The notes under the pieces are model-generated. The model was not told the DNA's origin, searched no databases, and worked only from the letters and a program-made list of their open reading frames with translations. 64,000 bases of DNA from Liolophura sinensis (taxonomy: Eukaryota; Mollusca; Polyplacophora; Chitonida; Chitonidae): the NCBI RefSeq assembly GCF_032854445.1, contig NC_088296.1, forward strand, positions 23,257,604-23,321,603, given 5' to 3'. Both the position numbers and the translations under genes were made by a program. Every line of letters begins with the position of its first letter. Within the stretch, counting starts at the first letter, position 1. Below, piece after piece: positions 48,901-61,933 of the stretch.

Positions 48901-50963
48901 CCGGGCAGATTTTTACGGCTACATGTATCTTTCCTTTCTTCCGGATGTTAAGCTATTATAATAGGTGTAAGTCATGTGGGCGTGAAAAAACAAGAACTCT
49001 TCATAGGGGCCACTAAAGTTTTTGCATGTCCTCGAACCTGGCCCGTTTGAACAATTTCTATAACATTATGAATTTTATGTGATGACAAACAAACGCGTCA
49101 GCAATCCCAGGACTGAAATTACTATTCAAATCAGTACACATTTTTTACACAATTTTCCCTCTTGAATCCTTCCCATGGTGTATATTCTTTTGCAAGTTGG
49201 TCTCGCTTGAGCCATGTCGCTGAGCAGTGTATGTATGATGTATGTAGTTAAGCATTAATTGAACAATTCGAATATAGATATAACCCAGGAAAGCTGACAA
49301 GAGTCAGGAATTTACCGCTTAGGTGTGTTATGTATCTTTTGTATCACTGTCGTCGCTGATCTGGAGTTACTCTCGATAATGTGGTACTTTCTACATTATG
49401 AATGCACGATGAAGGATTGGCTATTCACCAACCTGCACTACGCTGTGACTGAGCAGAGCCAAGCTGACACTGCGGAAAAGGTTTGATTTGGTAACATCTG
49501 GATTTATATGAAAAGCCTTTAAGACTCTTATTCTCCAGAACAACTGAGCCGCTTGACCTTAAACTTGGCACACGTGACAATATATGTGTAGTTTGGTGGC
49601 AATTAAACCTTTACAGTATAAAAAAAGTCTTTTTTTGTAAATTAGGCTTGGACAGACCAATCAAAATAGATCGAAAATCTTTACAATTTGATTAAACAAA
49701 AGCCTAATGGACCTCAGACTTTTGACAAACAGCTCCCGTTTAAGCTGTGGCTTTCACGTGATAGCCAAAACACTTTTCAAAACTTAAAGTTTAAAATTTT
49801 TTATGACTTTTTTTTTAAACTACATGACATTTACGCAAACTTTGCTACCCCTAAAGGTGATAGTAAATTTCATTGGATTTTAATAAAACTAATGTATGTC
49901 TAATGTATACACCTAAGAATGAATGAATATAACAACAAGGAGTGCGTTAGGTAATGTACATATTGTTACGAGCTCCGTCTTTAAACATTGTATTATACTT
50001 TTTTAATTTTGCCTGGTGGGCGTCTGACATAGATTTTCCTCTTTGTGTACACTATAGCCCGTACTGTAATTCAGTCGAGCGTTTTCGAGGCTTCGGCGTT
50101 TAAGAGTTTCGTGTCACTGTACATACGGTATACATTCTGGAAATGTATATCGGTATCGTAAACCTGTTTACGACAAGCCATCCAGAATTTTCTTTGCGTT
50201 AGTCTATAAAAATGAGCGACGGTGCTGTGATGCCCGCGGTCATTTACTCAAGTCCATTTGAGAGCAGTCATTTACTCAAGTAAATTCTGACGTATTCTGA
50301 TGTATAGGTCATAGCAAAGAAATAATCTAATTTTTGTTCACACCATAGTGAATATTGTGTTTACGCCAGAGGCAGCATAATAAAAGAAATTGTATTCATT
50401 CCCAAAGGCAGTAAGTTCCCATCTTTTTGGGAAGGTCCCGCAGCGACCTGCGGATGGTCGTGGGTTTCCCCCGGGCTCTGCCCGGTTTCCTCCCACCATA
50501 ATGATGGCCGCCGACGTATAAGTGAAATATTCTTGAGTATGGCGTAAAACATCAATCAAATAAATAAATAAATTAATAAATTTAGACTGTATTCCTGGAA
50601 ATAAACCTAAAGTAAAACAAATATTTTAGTGTTGGTCTTATTTAGTGTAATATTTAAAACGATGTTAAAATCATCGCACTGTACACCACATACCTCATTC
50701 TGTACATTGACATCAGCCCCCCTCTCTACCAACAAACGAACAAGATCCAAATTATTTGCCCTCGATGCTAATAGCAAAGGGGTCTTCCCATCCTGCAAAA
50801 GTTAAAAATACTATGTAGATTAAGTCAAGCCTTAGTGTCAGCATGGTCATGGATTGTAAATGTACGTCAGTTGTCACCACAAAAGGCCTCCGTTTCCAAT
50901 ATAAATATACATTTTTTTCACAAAATGCCCAGCGAACAACTGTCTCGTGGACTGTGTGATAAA

Positions 50964-51028
<65 letters not shown>

Positions 51029-54000
51029 CATGAATGATTTCTTTTATTTCCAGGGCGCGGACAGTTATGTAAAATCAAAGTTTGGTTCTAGAACATGATG
51101 TGCGTGACAACTGATTGTATTTTAAGCAGGAAGACTTCAGTAGCACAGTTTGTGTAAAGTCGTAAACTGTTTCTTACTTCACACTTGCGGCACCATTCGG
51201 TACATATATCTGGGCTTCTTTCTGGTAATTTACCGTAATTGTCGCCATACCTGCACATGAGGAATGTATTCCCGTCAAATAAGCCAAACTGTGGTATAGA
51301 AGGTAAAAACATTCGGCTATGGTACAAATTCTGTTCAACATATTTAAGGCACCCTCAACATACATTTAGAAATTCAGTTCAGATCCCATCGAGTTTAGTT
51401 TTGAAGCCTTTCAAACCTTTTTTACCAAGTTAACATCAAAACATCGTTTTTGATGATGATTGAAACATAAACCTCTTATTTGTATTGAGATAGATAACTG
51501 TCCTTTCATTTGATCTGTGCACGACCTACTAGATCCTGAATTTTGATAGCAGTTCCTTTCCTGACTAGTAGAGGAGGGCGATCCACATCATTTGCCTCCA
51601 ATGAGCCAGGAGAAATGGTGTCCTTCCCTCCTGCGTACCGTATCAGTTAACTCTTCTGGTTTAAATGCGCCCGAACAAAACAATTTATGACGGTTCATAC
51701 TGGTTTCTAGAATACAAACCAGAATATGAACAATACACAGAGTCCAGCTGCATCAGGAGTACAATTAGGCTACCTCAGGTTGTCATGTTTATCTGAAAAA
51801 GTTTTCAAGCTTGATGACATTCAGGCTTTCATTTGTAGTGGATTAAAATTTGGGTAACATCAAAATAACTGCACAAAGTACTTGGGTGCTCAGGACTGTG
51901 TATTCAAGTCTTGCATTTTGGAGTTCCGTCATGTTTAACCAAATTCTAGTCAAGATTCTATTTCAGAATAGAGAATTGTACGAAAAAAGCTATACTTAAG
52001 GATGAATAAAATATCTAAATTTTCTGCCAACAGTGCTTGTTATCTGAGTAGTTAATAGTTAAACATCGAAGGATTGGAAGTTTTTTTTAGGCCGCCATTT
52101 TAACAGATTACATACTTCATCGTGCTTAGCTTTGCCCAATAGCTTTTCAGTGCATGGCATTCCAGGCACAGTTTGGTAGCCTACAGCCACGCATGTGGGC
52201 ATGATGTGCCCTCTGGTGCATTCCAAACTCTTCCTTTGTCTAAACACATTTTTGTATCCACGATTATCATGATATACCTACCTATTTAGCTAATAATGGA
52301 AATGTGCGTTAATCATACAGTAGGAGAAAAATCTTAAGCACAGTGACGTCACAATGAGTTTTCGAGAGGAGGAAAGGCGGCTTTTAATTGAATAAGCCTA
52401 AAAGATGGTGCGACTTTCAATGTTTCTCGAATCGAATCTCCAATGTTTAAACTGTTTTTGTTTCAGACGAAAAAAAAGAGAATTCCATACAATTTGTACA
52501 GCTTTGTCAGGTAAGGTATATGTTGTATAAGTACGTTTTTTTTCATTTAAGACCACAGGGATTCCACAATGTTACACGTTCCAAAACAACAACAACTCAC
52601 CTTATTCTGAATGTTGATGTCTCCACACAGATCCACAGTCTGACGGACAAGATTCACATCATTTTTTCGCACTGCCCAATGAAGAGCCGTTTCTCCCTCC
52701 TGTGGGAATTTCACAATAACATACATGTAGCAGATTCATAGTCATCAGTGGGATTGTTAGTGTATATCGTGTAGGTAAGCATGCTATCTATTGATAAACC
52801 AAACTGATCAAGGATGTATTAATCCGCAATGACACTGTACCACCGTGCCATCGTCACACACGGCACCACATCACCGTAGCTATGTACTGCAGAGGCGCGG
52901 TCACACTGTATCAAAGGGCCGCGGTCACACACAGCTCCACAGCACCGTAGGGATGTACTACAGAGGCGCGGTCACACTCTACCACAGTGCCGCAGTCATA
53001 ATGTACCACAGCACCGTGGTCATGTACCACAGAGGCGCGGTTAAACACAGCACCACAGCACAGCAGTGATGTACCACAGTGATGTACCACAGTGATGTGA
53101 CCACACAGAGCAGCACAGTACCGTAGCGATGTACCACAGTGCCGCGGTCACACTGCACCAAAGTGCCGCTGCCATACACTGCGCCACAACACCGTGGCGA
53201 TGTACCACAGTGCCGCAATGAAACTGTACCACAGTGCCGTGATCGTTTGAATTTGTATAACATCATTTATATAACATAATTAAATTACATGTGATGACAA
53301 GAAAACGTGTCCGCAATCCCAGGCCAGAAATTATTTTTTAAATCAGCACACATTTTTACACAATTGCCCCCCTTGAATCATTTCCATGGTGTATATTATT
53401 TTGCATGTTAGTCATGAGCCATGTCGTTAAACTTTGTGTGTATGATGCATTATTTCAACAATTCAAATGCAGACCTAATCCAGGAAAGCTGACAAGAGTC
53501 CGGAATTTACCGCTTAGGTGTGTTTTGTATCACTTGTGTCACAGTTGCCGCTGATTTGGCGTCACTCTCCATCTTGTAGTACTTTCTACCTTATGAATGC
53601 ACGATGAAGGATTGGTTATTCACCAACCTGCACTAAGCTGTGACTGAGCAGAACCAAGCTGACACTGGCGAGGAAAGGTTTGACCTGGTAACATCTGGAT
53701 TTATATGAAAAGCCTTTAAGAATCTTATTCTCCAGAACAACTGAACCGATTGACCTCAAACCTGGCACACGTGACTATATATATGTAGTTTGGTGGCAAT
53801 TGAACCTTTATAGTATAAAAAAGTCTTTTTGTAAATTAGGCTTGGACAGACCAATCAAAATAGCGCAAACTTAGGTCAACTGTAAAATCTGCACAACTGG
53901 ATCAAACAAAACCCTAAATGACCTCAGGATTATGACAAACAACTCCCGTTCAAAGCTGTGGCTTTTACGTGATAGCCAAAAAAAACTTTTTCAAAACTTA

Positions 54001-57000
54001 AAGTATAAAATTTTTTATGACTTTTTTTAAAAACTACATGACATTTACGTAAATTCTATTACCCCTAAAGGTGATAGTAAATTTCATTCGATTTTAATGA
54101 AAGTTTTGTATGTTTTAGGATAGACTTATGAATGAACGAATATAACCACGAAGAATCATTATGTGGGTTTACATATTGTTACGTCTTTAAACATTGTATC
54201 ATATTTTGTCTGGTCGATGTTTTGTGTTTTGTGTACGTCATAGCCTGCGTTGCAATTCAATCGAGCGTTCTCGACGCTTCGGTGTTAAGGAGTTTCGTGT
54301 CCTTGTTCATACGGTATACATTCTGGAAATATATAGGGGTTGTAAACATGTTTACGATAAAACCATATAGAATTTTCTTTATGTTAATTTATAAAATGAG
54401 GGACGGAGTGATATTTTGTTTCGTTAGTTTCTGTTTTAAAGCCGTTATTTTCGACCTTGTATCGCCCATTCTCTCAATGTGCGATTACGTAATTCTATCT
54501 CAGTTTACCCTGAATTTGAAAACATTTCCGACGAGTGAAACCCACATCGCCAGCTCAGCATCATAGACGCTACTGAAAACCCATCCGCCCTGAAAAGTTA
54601 CACTTCACAGGGAGTTGGAGGTCTGCTTGTCACTTGTAATTCATTTACGTCAACTGACTCTCCTTTGGAATCCGGAATATTCCATCCGGATTTTTGACGC
54701 TGCCATTAGTAAGAAACTATATATTTTTGCAATTATTTGTATTGTTTTGTATATTATTTTTAGTTGTATTATTTGCCTATTTTGTTCAAATATATGCATT
54801 GAACTTATTCCAGGATCTTCGTGTTTCTTTGATATTGTGTTAGGCCTATCGCTGATCTGAGAGTTGAACAAGCCAGTTGTTTATCATCTTTACTCTCCCC
54901 CCTTACATGTGCATCTTCTTGCAGCAGGGTGAGCCAATGTTGAAGAAGTCCTTCTGCCACTAAAGTGTCATGCCGAAGACACTAGACATGACACCCCATC
55001 CAGTCACATTCCTATTCTGTTTCCTTGCTCTAACCTTCCAGTGTTGAGCGCCAAGGCGTAGTAGGCCTAATAACATTACCGTGTAAATACGGGGCAAAGT
55101 TTGTCATATCTTTTGTCGGCTATTTTGGATTTCTTTCAACTGAGATTTTTTTGAAAACGTCCATTTAAAATTGTAAAATTTTACATTCCTGTAGACTGAC
55201 TCTATGTGTATGAAGTTTAAGAGAGGCGTCGAAATTCGTTCACAACTTCAAAGATGGTCATAAATGTCAGGTCACAAAAATGTTTGGACTTGGTGTAACC
55301 TTGACGTGTTGTGATGTATTTCAGGCTGCTGATTTGTCAACAAAAGTGTTGAAAACTGTTAGAAAACCTCTTATCCACTTAACAAGTGAGTTTGTGTAAG
55401 ACTGCATGAAATTTATTTGTCGCTTTAGTTTATCGCGGGAAGGGACATCAAGCTTGCAACAGTGTATTATTTCTATATTTTGTTCTCGGCTATAAGCAGA
55501 AGATTAGGTCCACACAATCTGTATGCTAGCCTATAGTTGTACTACCATTGTGCTGTCTGGGATTCAAATCCAACATGCTGTATCCATTTTTTTGACGTTT
55601 GTCTCCTTTTTACCATAGCTATCATTACTATTACCAACATAATTTATTCAGAACGTACAAAAGCAGATCTTGAAATCACTGTACTCGACAGCTATATTTT
55701 CATCTTGAATTAGGGAGAATCAAACTACTCAGAAATCATCAGAAAGTTCAAATAGTGTGATGCAACAAACAACATGCTCTTCCTATACACAATCGTATGA
55801 ATATACGTGCATGATACAGCTGAATGAGAGAGGAGTGTGTAATACAGCTGTTTCATCCACGTGTCTTCCGAATTACTCCTTACTTGGACCATATACATTT
55901 ACTTGTAGTTATGAATCTTTGGCCTTCGATAAGATCTGTTAACTGTAACTTGTTCTACCCGACATACCTGATCCGGGGCTGTGAGACTGACTCCTTTCTT
56001 CGCCAGTAGACGAACACTCTCTATATCACTGTTCATTACTGCATTGCGCAAAGACATCTGGCCTCTCTGTAGATTGTCATAACTATGTGTCAATTCCGAT
56101 ATAAATGTATAATTACGACATTAGTTTACAACATTAAACTCATCTGCACATATCTCCAGGTACAGTAGATATCTTAACTAGTCATTTACATATTTATCCT
56201 ACTCACTGTTTACAGATATACTCACAGTCTCCCATCGAGGATACTGCATGCATTTATTGCCAGCTAAAACTCCATATTTTGACACTAAATGTTACTCGGG
56301 CTCCACGTGTCGGTATGTCGTGTGTCATATTGTCGCGTTTTTAGTTTGTAACAAAATGTCCTGACACCAGACTTTATGTAAATTATAAAATGATGTGCAA
56401 ACCTTATTTACATCAACTATAAAAGTTTGGGGAAATACTCTGTATAATCTGTAAAGGGTTAATTGCCATATCTATAACATAACAACAACAGCTATCCAAA
56501 GAAATGACTAAATGAACGACCCGAAATCCAGGATAGACTTAATGGGCTGTGAAAGTTTAACTTAGAAGGGCACGCTCGCCCCTAGTTCCTGATATAGCAT
56601 AGAATGGCCCAAGTTTGTTTCTCCATATAGCACATGAACACGTGATCGGGCCATATGCCACAGTTCAAATTGAGTTTACCTTTCGACGCATTTTAGCTAG
56701 ATAATTCTGTACCATTCGCCGTCACACACCGTAGTTAATTTCATAAAACATGTATAGACGTATTATAACATACCTTATCCTGTACACTGGCGTCCTCATT
56801 GTTCTGTATCAGCAAACGAACAATGCACACATGGTTTAATGCTGACGCCATGCTCAAAGCCGTCCTCCCGTCCTGAATAATGTCCAAGACAGTTAATAAT
56901 TAGTGTAGTTAAGGCTCCACACGTCAAACAGACCCAGTGTTCAGCCGATTTTGCAAAAAGTATAAGAGCAAAGAATTCAATATAACATAATAACTTCAAA

Positions 57001-60000
57001 AAACAAAGCCTTAGAAATAAACATAACAAGCACAAAAAACAACAACAAAGCTTTAAAAATAAACATAATAGATCAAAGCGCTCTGTAACGCATCACTATT
57101 AGAAACACTAAAAACATACACATGTGCTTGTATACAGAATATAACTGATGTAGAACCTGGTGTTCATACAGGATTTTAGTAGATTAAAAATAATCTCTAT
57201 TTTTTCAGTTTTAATAACACGCGTGCGCGTTTAGAAAATGAAAGTATTGACTATTTGTACAAGGCTCTATACGAACGTGACAAAGAAACATAGGCGGCAG
57301 GGGATGTAACAGGTAAATAAAAAGGTATAAAAATTCCTTTACTCAAAGAAAATGTCATATTGAATTAATCGAAATGCACTTAGGAAGGCAATGAATAGCA
57401 GTATGCAGACGACAGAAATTCGATCCATTTCACAAGGAATTATCGGGGCATCAATGATCTAAAACCCTAAAGTACATAGGTATATGGCATGATTAAATGT
57501 CTGTCCTCCGTCAATGGATACATTTTGTGAACAGTTGCCATATTGGAACAATCTCAAATAGCATAATTAACTGTTTATGTCCTAAGTAAGACCCAGACTG
57601 ATCTGAAAACAAAGTTCTAGACGTTTGGCTGTGTGAAGTGCTAGGTTGAGGCGTATACACGAGCTCGTAGATACCATCAGAAATGTATATCCGCACGGCA
57701 AACCTTTCGCACGAACATTAATGGGTGTTAATTGTATTCATATAGCTTGGAGTTCAGATTTCAATGATGATAAAATCACCTGTTATTCTGTAATGTTAAA
57801 GCCATGGACAAAGTGTGTTTTTTCTCGAACAATGAAGGCTTACACAAGCGATAGTTATATAAGCAATGATAAATATCGTTACTTTCCTTGGCAGTTTGTC
57901 ACGGCGTTTGGGCACAAAATAACGTCTTAAATACATGGACCTCTTTGGCACTTATGTTCCTTTATTTTCGTCTGTCGAGCGTTAGGCCGCGTGGGTCCTC
58001 TGTTATTTGGTGACGATCTAACCGAGCCACTATATTGACGGCCTCGACGGATTTGACAAAGACAGGTAACTGCATTAAGTTTTAGAAGGGAGAGGGCCCA
58101 GGGGATCGTTTTATAAAAAGTGTAAAGGCTAAGCTTAGACGGCTAACTCAATTAGCCAACTCGCAATTCTGTCTAACCCGTTTCACTGTGGAAATATTGG
58201 GCTATCCACTAAAGCTTTTTGTCTTAGATTTTGAAATAAAAGAGGAAAAAATCCGGCTTTAGGTGTGTTATCATTCCAGTTTGTGAACGGTTATTTATTC
58301 ATTCAAGAAAAATAGGATTAGATCAGCTTCGGTCAGAAAATGAAGATCGTTTTAAAGCTCACAAACTACCAAAGCGCATTCGTTGTTGTTGTTCCGCTTT
58401 GATTGCCTATTGAGACTAAATGGTCTTTTGTTGTCAAACGAAAATGAAGAAGAAATTATCATTTTAGAGCGGTATTTATACATAGTAGTTTAATTTATTT
58501 ATATTTTGAAGCCAATTTAATAATTATCATCATAGATCCAAATTTCTATGGTAAGGCGGCTAAGCTTTAGACAGTTTCAATTTTGTGAAAAGCCTGGTGA
58601 ATGTTTTCGTGGCCTCTTTATAATAGTCGGCTACAAGACCCTTAGCCGACAAATAGACATTAGACAGCTACAGAAGTTTTGTGAAAGAGGTGCACATGTT
58701 GGTTTTAGGCCAGTTCGCTTTGTGTTGATTACATGTTTACAACTATTTCGTAAGATCGCATTTTTTTTAAACCGTGTACACTGTTATAAGCGTAAAAGTT
58801 AAATACTCTTTGAAAGTTGATTCCTTTACATGCGAAAATGATCGACATACAACAACGACACATGTTATGATATGTGTAAATGTTGAATGTTACTGCGAGT
58901 TGTGACAGCATATAACCGATACACATTGATATAGATCTTTTTTATTAAGAACTGATGTGTAAAACCATGCGTAAGTCCATGTGTAAAACGTAAGCAATGA
59001 TTTGCACGTTTTGTAATTTAAGTACCGATCGCTTACAGTAAGTAATGATTGCACTTTTATCTTTGTTGCAGTCAATCCCTGCCTCTGAATAAATTGAACT
59101 TCAATCTCCAAATAGAAAACTGAACTGTAAAATCATAACGTTGGAATAAAACGAAGACAGTGATTTGGCGGAGATATTGTACTTTATGAGATATTAATAA
59201 AATAGTACAAACATAAAAAAGGCATAATAACTGGAGATTATCGTATTGTCTTTTTTATGGTTTTAAATCCTCTGTCAGATGAAAATATGCTTGAAATCCT
59301 ACTTCAGTAAAATTGCCATGTATGACCAATTCACATCTAATGAACGTAGCTACACTTATTTATACGAAAAAACGTTAAATAAGTACGTCTGAATGGGTTA
59401 TGCCCCCTTAATATACGAACATGACAAAGTACATAAATTTTATGTTTTGTAACATTTTAGAGCATTCTGTCATGTTTGTGTTTTAATTATTTGTTAATTT
59501 CAAGTTTAAACATGACGCTAAATTCAAAGTAGCACGTGTCTTACGATGACACGGAAAACCAAAGGAAACGTTCAGAAGGACTTCCACACTCTCATTTATC
59601 TGTCTGCGGGTGTCATAAATGCTTAACAAATATCTTGCTTCTTAATGTGATGTCTTATTAGCATGATGGCTGTAATTACGGAACCCTGGGCATTGGCGGT
59701 CATTGGTTAGTTGTAAGGTCAAGCTGTCTGGATATCGGGGAAGAGTTCTCTCCTCATTTGAAATACAACGTGAAGTGATTCATCCAATTTATTGTGAAAT
59801 ATGATTGTTTGTCGATGTTTTGACGTCCAGTACACCACGTATTGATTTAGAAGGAGAACAGTCCTTATAAGAAGTGTTTTTCACTGAACTCCTACGGTGT
59901 GTTTCTGATTCTCCCCTGCACTACTTCTGGTGGAAGAAATGAATGAAAGAGTATGGCTTAACGTCCCTATTTCTGGAGGAAAACCACCCATTGTGTAGAA

Positions 60001-61901
60001 TTTAGAGTTTCTAATGAGAAGCTGTAGAAACATGGTCTGTTTTGTGTACAGGAAAGATCCTTTGCTCAAGATATTGGATTGCCGTTCTAAGTATGGTGAC
60101 ATCGGCAGCAAACTAAAGAAACTGGATAGGAGGCTGTTTTTTTCGTTTGTCCATTACAGAACATCTGCATCTGCATAATAATCCTTGAGGCATCTTGTCT
60201 GATTTACTGTTGGGATAGTGTGCACTCACAATTTCATCTCTTAGGAGCGAATATCTTGATATCAATCAAACAACGTTTTGGGTGGAACGCTGTGGAAGTA
60301 GTTTGCGTATCCCTAGACAATCTTCTACAAGTGACAGTTACGTTTTAATCGCAAGGGCCTTGGGGCAGTCCAGTCAAGTTCTATGAAAATGCCACTGAAC
60401 TAGCAGTCATGATACATTTTTCTAATTTCTCTGTTCCAAGTCCTGTTGCATGGCGTGCTCCCTGATGTCCACCGCTCGCCGTAGAATGTTCCACGAACCA
60501 TATGTTCTCACGATACCAAGGATCCAGAGTCATTATTAAAACAATGAATGAGCCCTGACTTCTCCATAGCATAGGATCGTCTTCATCAAAGAATGCTACA
60601 TCCACTAAGAAATAATTTGCTTCAGGTTCCATTCAGTTAATGCATATATGGAACAAGTGCATTTTAATGTAGTAGTTTAACAGTCTCCAGTTATCAAGTG
60701 GCAAAATGTGATATGTCACTGTTTACAATATGGTCAGAAAGGGCCACTAAAACAGCCAGCGTTTTAAAAGCCGTTTAATAGATTGTGAAAATTTGAAAAA
60801 AAAAATGATTTCGTCTGACATACACTTCACAGTGTGTGTTCTTCTTGCTTTCTTCATCTTTTCAGTAGACATTTACATTCTACAAAGAGTATTATGGACT
60901 AATTTGGCCTATAATCTTGGTGTTTGGCGGGCACTTTCATTTACCAGTTTTCTTAAATAAAAGTAAAAGAAATGATCAAAGGTTTGCTATGAAGCAATTT
61001 TTAGACAGGTAGATCTCAGGTAAGGAAATGACACCAACGTTTACCTACCTCAGCTAATCTAACTTAACTCGCTGTAATAATGTGTGTGAAAAAAAAGTAC
61101 ACACCAGAGCAATTAAACTATTGATGCACTGTTACCAACTGAGCCGAAAACCTTGAAAATCTTACAAGTAATTATACAGGTCAACCGAATATTCACCTAA
61201 TAGTGTACAAGAAATGGAGACAAAATGTGGACTGCTGTATTTTCTTTGTTTTATCATATTTAAAAACCATCCTCTTAAATTGGTCTTATTAAATTATTAA
61301 CTGTGAGTTCACGATATACTGACTTTTCTCTTGCTTTTTGTAATTTGCGCAAAGCCCTACATATTTTTAAAAGTTATTATTATTCATTTTATGAAAATGT
61401 GTTAGAAAGCTACCATTACAGGAGGGCTATCACGTCTTAATTTGCCTCTACTGATCCTATGAACTAATTTATATTTTTTGAGTTTGAATAAACACCCAAG
61501 CGTGTAAGGCGTTGTTGACATTTGTATGCGGCTGGAAATGGGCACAAGCGTGCTCATTTCACTTCTCAATGTATTGTTTCTCCACTTTGTTTTTTGTATT
61601 CACTACGTCTATATGAATATATATCACAGGCACTCATACACACTGGCCTCAATTCCTACAGTCGTCAAACGGAAAAACACTTTTCTCGCTGTATAATTTC
61701 AACATATGACATTTATACCAGTCAAAAGTTTGATTTAGTGAACAGTAGGTTTGAAAAAAACTTATGACACGTGGATGATTTATATTCATGAGTATGTTTT
61801 GGCTTTAATAGCTTAATAACCTTATACACCACAAAATACTCAGCAATTCTTATCGAAAACACTTATATTATGGTTTTAAAACCGTACGTGGCTTTTCGGT
61901 G

Positions 61902-61933
<32 letters not shown>

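Larger units (their letters stand above)
46640..50220. repeat. intragenic tandem duplication, copy 1
   Basis: Direct homologue of about 50620-54400. Shared landmarks: ttttagtgttggtcttattt, the ankyrin exon, the decayed ankyrin exon, gacgtcacaatga, gaaagctgacaagagtc, atgaatgcacgatgaaggat, aagcctttaagactctta and catacggtatacattctgga. Copy 1 lacks the block that in copy 2 holds the ankyrin exon 52601-52699. Confidence 0.85.
50620..54400. repeat. intragenic tandem duplication, copy 2
   Basis: Partner of 46640-50220. It has the extra ankyrin exon 52601-52699 and an expanded GC-rich array absent or collapsed in copy 1. Confidence 0.85.

Noticed and set aside
50752-51098. Open frames of about 90-108 codons across the (AT)n tract
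   Set aside because: Translation of the microsatellite as Tyr-Ile repeats, plus part of a real ankyrin exon in the wrong frame.
54132-54566. 144-codon hydrophobic + strand open frame
   Set aside because: AT-rich sequence translated as Phe/Ile/Cys. The homologous stretch in duplication copy 1 (about 49920-50220) is not open, so it is not conserved.
59881-60111. 76-codon - strand open frame
   Set aside because: Resembles interspersed-repeat sequence (tgaatgaaagagtatggcttaacg on the + strand) and has no domain.
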